In this document: positions 59,956-64,000 of the stretch, one piece after another | How the letters are laid out: every line of letters starts with the position of its first letter | Numbering within the stretch: the first letter of the stretch is position 1 | From: Sulfurovum sp. UBA5198 | GTDB lineage: Bacteria > Campylobacterota > Campylobacteria > Campylobacterales > Sulfurovaceae | Direction of reading: 5' to 3' | Assembly: GCA_002412865.1 (NCBI GenBank) | Contig: DHVW01000007.1 | Location: 1 to 64,000, forward strand | Length of the DNA: 64,000 nucleotides | Position numbers and translations under genes: made by a program | The notes under the pieces: generated by a model | What the model was told of the DNA's origin: nothing | The model's input: the letters and a program-made list of their open reading frames with translations, nothing else | Databases searched by the model: none

Positions 59956-61518
59956 TTAGTTGATAATTTTTCTTTTTCTATAACTTAATGCTTCCAATAT
60001 ATCAACTCTTAATATATCATGATTTCCATTTATATCAGCTATTGTCCTCGCTACTTTTTTTATGCTTGCAATGCTCCTATGAGATAGTGCGAATCTACTC
60101 ATTGCACTCTCCAGTACAGTTAAGGCGTCATCTTTAATCCTGCAATACAAATCTATCTCTTCTTCTTTTAATTTACCGTTTAACCTTTTTTGACCTCTGG
60201 CTTTTTGTGCTTTAAATGCCTTAAGTGTTAGCTTTCTCATCTCTATAGAGCTAATGTCTGATTTATCGCTAGTTTCTACCTCCTGCATAACTACAAAGAG
60301 ATCTATCCTGTCTAAAAATGGGTCACTAAGTCGGTTTTGATATCTAACTATCTCTGCTTCGCTACATCTACACTCGTTCTTTTTTGATAATAAATTACCA
60401 CATGGGCATGGATTCATCGCTGTAACAAACATGATATCAGCATCATACGCAATCTTTGCATTTACTCTGGCGATATTCACCTTTCTGTCTTGAAGTGGCT
60501 CTCTCATCGCTTCTAATATTGGCTTTGCAAAGTGTGGTAACTCGTCAAAAAATAGAATACCTTTGTGTGCTAATGCTACCTCTCCTATTTTGGCTCCACT
60601 TGAGCCTCCCCCAAAAACAGAGGCACTGGTGGCAGTATGATGAGGACTCCTTAGTGGTCTAGCGGCATCAAAAGTGGGTAGCTGTCCATCTAAAAACTGA
60701 TGTTTTGCGATTGAAAGCATCTCTAGCTCTTCAAGTGGTGGTAAAATATCTCGCAATCTTTTGGCAATCATGCTTTTACCGCACCCAGGGCTTCCCTCCA
60801 TCAGAAAATTATGCATACCAGAAGCTGCTATCACTGAAGCTCTTTTTGCTACACTTTGCCCCTTTACATCAGAAAAATCAGACTCAATAGAACTTTTAGA
60901 ATAATATGAAATGTCATCTATTGTGATTTTATCAGCGTTATATTCAAATCGTTGCGTTTGTGCATTAAACTCTCCAGTTTGTATAATAACAATAGCTTCA
61001 CTAAGCGTATCCACTCCCACAAAATCAACTCCAGATATGTAACTAAGATGGCTAATGGCATCATTTGGGACTATTGCTTTACTAATTAACCCTTGTTCTT
61101 TGAGTGATAAAATAAGTGGGAAGAGCATAGTGCTACTTTTTATCTTCCCATCAAGTCCTAATTCGCCAAAAACAAACAAGCCTTCATAATCAAAACTAGA
61201 TTTATTCAATGCAATCAATAGTGCCAACGGCAAATCAAAATGAGTACCATTCTTCTTTATGTCACTTGGGCTTAGATTGACTGTAATTTTTAGAGGCGGG
61301 AATGTAAAGTTGTTTGTTAGTAGTGCTGACTTTACCCTTTCTCTTGATTCTTGGATATCACTACTAGCAAGTCCAACTACTGAAAAACCAGGTAAACCCT
61401 TTGTGAATGTTGCTTCAACCTCTATAACTTTAGCTTTTAATCCATCAAGCGTTGCACATGCTAATCTATTTATAGTTGCTGTTTGTTCAATTTCTATTTT
61501 ATTGTCTTCTATTTTCAT
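59956..61518 (-). CDS. comM: YifB/ComM family Mg-chelatase-like AAA+ ATPase
   Basis: A 520-aa protein. The N-terminal Lon-like domain shows GLPGFSVVGLASSDIQESRE; Walker A is GSPGCGKSMIAKRL near residue 240; GGGSSGAKIGEVALAHKGIL and FFDELPHF (Walker B) follow; a C-terminal CPCG zinc-type block and SHRSIASIKKVARTIADI close it. ComM helicase extends heteroduplex during natural transformation. Naturally competent relatives make this relevant next to a DpnI cassette, though not linked by position. Confidence 0.9.
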   Translation of the reverse strand: MKIEDNKIEIEQTATINRLACATLDGLKAKVIEVEATFTKGLPGFSVVGLASSDIQESRERVKSALLTNNFTFPPLKITVNLSPSDIKKNGTHFDLPLALLIALNKSSFDYEGLFVFGELGLDGKIKSSTMLFPLILSLKEQGLISKAIVPNDAISHLSYISGVDFVGVDTLSEAIVIIQTGEFNAQTQRFEYNADKITIDDISYYSKSSIESDFSDVKGQSVAKRASVIAASGMHNFLMEGSPGCGKSMIAKRLRDILPPLEELEMLSIAKHQFLDGQLPTFDAARPLRSPHHTATSASVFGGGSSGAKIGEVALAHKGILFFDELPHFAKPILEAMREPLQDRKVNIARVNAKIAYDADIMFVTAMNPCPCGNLLSKKNECRCSEAEIVRYQNRLSDPFLDRIDLFVVMQEVETSDKSDISSIEMRKLTLKAFKAQKARGQKRLNGKLKEEEIDLYCRIKDDALTVLESAMSRFALSHRSIASIKKVARTIADINGNHDILRVDILEALSYRKRKIIN

Positions 61519-61583
61519 ACAAGAAGTATCGCAAAACTTTCACATATGCTTTCAAAATATGTCAAATTGTAATACTTTTCTTG

Positions 61584-62639
61584 TTACATATCCCTGGCGA
61601 GTGTAAATAATTTTGTATTATTTTGTGCAAAATCTATACATCTATTGCAAATAACTTCGCCATGCTTTTGAGGAAAATCGACTCTGCACTCTTTGCAGGC
61701 TACAAAATGATTTTCAATTAACACTTCAGCTCTACCAAATGCAAGTGAAACCATATCAAAATTATCAAAGCTACTAATAGACTTTGGCTTACATATATCA
61801 TCACATATTCCACATGCTATGCATCTAGTGGGCTGAAACAGTATTTTTGTCTTTTCCGCACCAAAAAATAGTGCATTTGTTGGACAAAATTGCAAACAAT
61901 CTCCACAATTCGTACAAGAGTTAAAATCTATCTTTTTATTGCTTAGAAAACTGAATTTACCTTCAATAACTTGGGTCGTGAAATTTTCAATAGAGTATTT
62001 AAGTGAATTTTGCAACACAAGCCTTGATTTTGGCAATGTCTCCTTTGGGTCAAATAATTTATCAAACTCACTACTATCATCACCAAGTGCTTGTGCTTCA
62101 GTAGCAAAACTAAATATAGCATCCCTTCTGCTTATCTCTGGCTTGGTCTCTCTTGACTCAATCTCACTTATGCCAATTGGGGCTAAAAATCTATTTGCCT
62201 CACTCATCGTTGCTCTAATTTGAGCCTCTACCTTGCCACCACAATTAATCACTTCACATGAGCTACAATGTGACATATCAAGCGTTACACTTTTCTCTCT
62301 TAGTCCTAGTGAAATTAAATTTTCACATCCAAAAATGCTCAAGCATTGACCTAAGTTTTTACACGATAATACCAAATCTTTATCAAGTCCACTTTTCAAT
62401 ATAAATGATATTGGGTCAAACTCGCTATTTGAAAAAGTAGAGGTCGGACATGATCCGATGCATGCATTACAATCAATACAAACTGTGCTATCTAATGCTA
62501 TTCGTTTTGCATGAGAAAGTGCAAGTGCATCAGCTGGGCAAGCCTCTATGCAGATACTGCATTCATTATACAAATACTCTGTTCTGAGGCATTTTAATGG
62601 ATCAATAGATATTTTCGCATTTGAACTAAGCAGACTCAT
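61584..62639 (-). CDS. polyferredoxin, second copy (paralogue of the protein at 22.3 kb)
   Basis: A 351-aa protein with the same architecture as the one at 22336-23439: an N-terminal ferredoxin pair (CSICIEACPADAL, CIDCNACIGSCPTSTF), a central SHCSSCE motif, SRRDAIFSFA mid-chain, a second pair (CTNCGDCLQFCPTNALF, CIACGICDDICKP) and a CKECRVDFPQ...CNRC tail. The ATG at 62639 is chosen over the longer reading: GGAG precedes it and the extension is in the end of torD. It follows torD with a 14-base overlap. Confidence 0.8.
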   Translation of the reverse strand: MSLLSSNAKISIDPLKCLRTEYLYNECSICIEACPADALALSHAKRIALDSTVCIDCNACIGSCPTSTFSNSEFDPISFILKSGLDKDLVLSCKNLGQCLSIFGCENLISLGLREKSVTLDMSHCSSCEVINCGGKVEAQIRATMSEANRFLAPIGISEIESRETKPEISRRDAIFSFATEAQALGDDSSEFDKLFDPKETLPKSRLVLQNSLKYSIENFTTQVIEGKFSFLSNKKIDFNSCTNCGDCLQFCPTNALFFGAEKTKILFQPTRCIACGICDDICKPKSISSFDNFDMVSLAFGRAEVLIENHFVACKECRVDFPQKHGEVICNRCIDFAQNNTKLFTLARDM

Positions 62640-63201
62640 TTGTATTCTCCACAACCATATTGCTATAATCTTCAAGCATAAAATCAATAGTAAAATCAGA
62701 CAAGTCACTATAAAATGGGTTGTCACTCATCTCTTTTATTGCAATTAAATATTGTGGTATCCAAGCCATTAGATGTTCAGTATAAAACTTCATTTGTGCT
62801 TTTGTGTCTTGTTGCAAAATAAGTTTTTGCATAAATCCAAATTCAATAGCTATATGGTCAGGCACATGATGATGTGACGCCTCTAAGTTTAAATCATATC
62901 CATGATTTACATAAAATTGAGTAACTGGGTTTTGAAGTCCCACAAGTATCTCATTTTTAGCATCAATTGCAGATGATTCAATCGGGTGGTTATTCATCAC
63001 AAATAGCGAATTATAGGCAATACTAAGCTCTCTTAATGTGCTCTGCTCGTCGCCACTGTGTAAAAAATCAAATGCTCCATCGCCTATTGTTCTTAATAGT
63101 TCATCATTGGCTTTTAGCTCTGTGAATAGCTTTTCGCTTATCTCTGAACTGTAAATTCTTGATAAAAATGCGTAAATATATGCTCTTATTTTATTGTCCA
63201 C
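62626..63201 (-). CDS. TorD-family chaperone, second copy
   Basis: A 191-aa helical chaperone-like protein: RAYIYAFLSRIYSSE, IAYNSLFVMNNHPIESSA and HLMAWIPQYLIAI match the TorD pattern. The start is GTG at 63201 with AAAAGGAG 6 bases before it; the longer reading begins at TTG without a ribosome site. It probably serves another molybdoenzyme, such as a formate dehydrogenase, encoded beyond the window; that is an inference. Confidence 0.78.
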   Translation of the reverse strand: MDNKIRAYIYAFLSRIYSSEISEKLFTELKANDELLRTIGDGAFDFLHSGDEQSTLRELSIAYNSLFVMNNHPIESSAIDAKNEILVGLQNPVTQFYVNHGYDLNLEASHHHVPDHIAIEFGFMQKLILQQDTKAQMKFYTEHLMAWIPQYLIAIKEMSDNPFYSDLSDFTIDFMLEDYSNMVVENTNESA

Positions 63202-63267
63202 TATAGACTCCTTTTCTCTAGAAAGAATACCCAAATATTATATATATGAGATAAAAATATAGACTAT

Positions 63268-63280
63268 ATTGTGTCACAAT
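63268..63280. promoter_or_regulatory. 13-bp palindrome upstream of the second torD
   Basis: ATTGTG-T-CACAAT, 67 bases before the GTG start, between the lipoprotein gene and torD. A protein-binding site is possible; the arm spacing does not fit CRP or FNR. Confidence 0.3.
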
Positions 63281-63312
63281 GTACTATATATTTTTTCTCA
63301 AAAGAGATGCTT

Positions 63313-63765
63313 TTACAAGCACCCTTTAAAGAATGATTTTCCTCCAGCAGCTGGAGCTTCGAAATGTGAAGCTACGATAGTATTCGCACCTTCATCGAAG
63401 TCACCTTTGATAGTAACTTCATTTTTATTAATACCTTCTTCAAGCATTTTTGCTGTATCAATTTTAGAAGAGTCAATGTTGTAATATTTCATATCGTCAT
63501 GTACAAACAATACTAACTCCATCTTCTCCTTGTCTCCAAATTCCCATTTTTGATTACAATCGCCTTCACCACATACAACACTTTCCATGCGACAATCTGC
63601 GAACATACCTTCTTCGGCACACCATTTAGTTGTAAGAAAACCTTTTTTCTCAAATGTGCCATTTGCATCAGCTGATGCATTTGTCTCATTTGAATCGCCT
63701 TTTCCTTTATTGCAACCTGCTAGGATTAATCCTGCAAGCAATGCAGTTAAAACTAATTTTTTCAT
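63313..63765 (-). CDS. Cys-rich lipoprotein next to a cytochrome c, function unknown
   Basis: A 150-aa protein with a lipoprotein signal (AGLILAGCNKG, Cys18) and five further cysteines: KWCAEEGMFADCRMESVVCGEGDCNQ holds four and the C-terminus ends KGCL. It may bind metal or form disulfides. Its start overlaps the stop of the cytochrome gene (ATGA), so it is an operon partner, perhaps a periplasmic assembly or redox factor. No family recognised. Confidence 0.65.
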   Translation of the reverse strand: MKKLVLTALLAGLILAGCNKGKGDSNETNASADANGTFEKKGFLTTKWCAEEGMFADCRMESVVCGEGDCNQKWEFGDKEKMELVLFVHDDMKYYNIDSSKIDTAKMLEEGINKNEVTIKGDFDEGANTIVASHFEAPAAGGKSFFKGCL

Positions 63766-64000
63766 TTTTCTACCTCCGCTTTTAGAGTTTTGAGATACGC
63801 TACAGCGTCGTTTATACTTTTATCATCAGTCATCATTGGTGGCATTGTTGATGTTCTTTTGCCTGTTTTTGCATCCAACTCATACCATTTGAAATTTTTA
63901 TGTGCATTTCTATTATACCCTGGAACTATAACCGCACTTGGGTCTTTGATAGATTCAGCCAAATATGCACTAGTTGTATATCCACCAATATTTTTAAGGC
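63762..64000 (-). CDS. c-type cytochrome, C-terminal part (cut by the window end)
   Basis: The visible 78 codons start inside the protein; the CXXCH heme site lies beyond the window. Visible are GGYTTSAYLAESIKDPSAVI, YELDAKTGKRTSTMPPMMTD with the likely axial Met, and AVAYLKTLKAEVEK at the end. This is the C-terminal half of a small monoheme class I cytochrome c. It is encoded immediately before the Cys-rich lipoprotein, both likely periplasmic. Confidence 0.7.
   Translation of the reverse strand, partial: LKNIGGYTTSAYLAESIKDPSAVIVPGYNRNAHKNFKWYELDAKTGKRTSTMPPMMTDDKSINDAVAYLKTLKAEVEK

Noticed and set aside
63268..63280. CRP- or FNR-type operator
   Set aside because: The half-sites ATTGTG/CACAAT are separated by one base; CRP and FNR sites need 6 and 4. 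It is kept only as an unnamed palindrome.
1..64000. tRNA, rRNA, tmRNA or insertion sequence
   Set aside because: No T-arm-like motif with cloverleaf, no rRNA sequence and no transposase or integrase coding region was seen by eye. A tRNAscan-SE or Infernal run would be decisive.

Overview
The window is a gene-dense, AT-rich chromosomal segment of a free-living Campylobacterota (Epsilonproteobacteria), most likely a Sulfurimonas-like sulfur or hydrogen oxidiser. The evidence is the protein set: a ThiE-associated small domain protein, futalosine-route MqnD, short MurB, CcoG, SecG, TorD/ferredoxin modules around molybdoenzymes and PglC/D/E-type sugar genes. Promoters show TATAAT -10 boxes without clear -35 boxes. 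The species cannot be fixed from the window. No rRNA, tRNA or CRISPR array was found.

Layout. 1-2.4 kb: BI-1 membrane protein, thiamin-related protein, BioC-like methyltransferase, secG. 2.4-10.3 kb: one co-directional surface-glycan block (acyltransferase, flippase, two glycosyltransferases, PglC/PglD/PglE-like enzymes). 10.26-10.6 kb: a gene-free gap holding a rod-shaped RNA candidate. 10.6-21.8 kb: rpsB-tsf, patatin, LpxH-like phosphatase, a giant MFS-PlsC-acyl-ACP synthetase fusion, amidohydrolase, sensor-like membrane protein, glnA, PHP phosphatase. 21.9-29.2 kb: a minus-strand operon for a Tat-exported molybdenum oxidoreductase (FeS subunit, NrfD-type anchor, catalytic subunit, TorD chaperone, polyferredoxin, small protein). 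29.5-33.7 kb: dcd, then a compact DpnI-type restriction cassette lodged against the 3' end of an asnB-like gene, with methyltransferase fragments on both sides and a 19-bp direct repeat at its borders. 33.7-39.5 kb: topA, bioB, FtsB-like, eno, recA. 39.5-45.4 kb: cspA, a 48-aa membrane protein, mqnD, murB, envelope proteins, tpx. 45.5-48.3 kb: SQR-like flavoprotein and ccoG. 48.4-53.4 kb: moaC, lspA, glmM, rpsT, prfA. 53.4-61.5 kb: transporters, mobA, LysR regulator, comM. 61.6-64 kb: a second polyferredoxin/TorD pair, a Cys-rich lipoprotein and the C-terminal part of a cytochrome c, cut by the window end.

How the parts work together. The molybdoenzyme operon, mobA, moaC and the two TorD/ferredoxin modules point to periplasmic Mo-bisPGD respiration coupled to menaquinone (MqnD), with CcoG supporting cbb3 oxidase assembly. 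The glycan block probably decorates lipopolysaccharide or protein; its PglF-type dehydratase is not in the window.

The most interesting elements are (1) an about 165-nt RNA candidate upstream of rpsB whose 76-nt arms pair with no bulge, and whose imperfect pairs include 13 G.U but no A.C; (2) the DpnI cassette with its dam remnant, orphan methyltransferase tail and flanking repeats; (3) hairpin-bearing tandem duplications at the 3' ends of tpx and the SQR-like gene; and (4) a 45-bp perfect palindrome upstream of recA.
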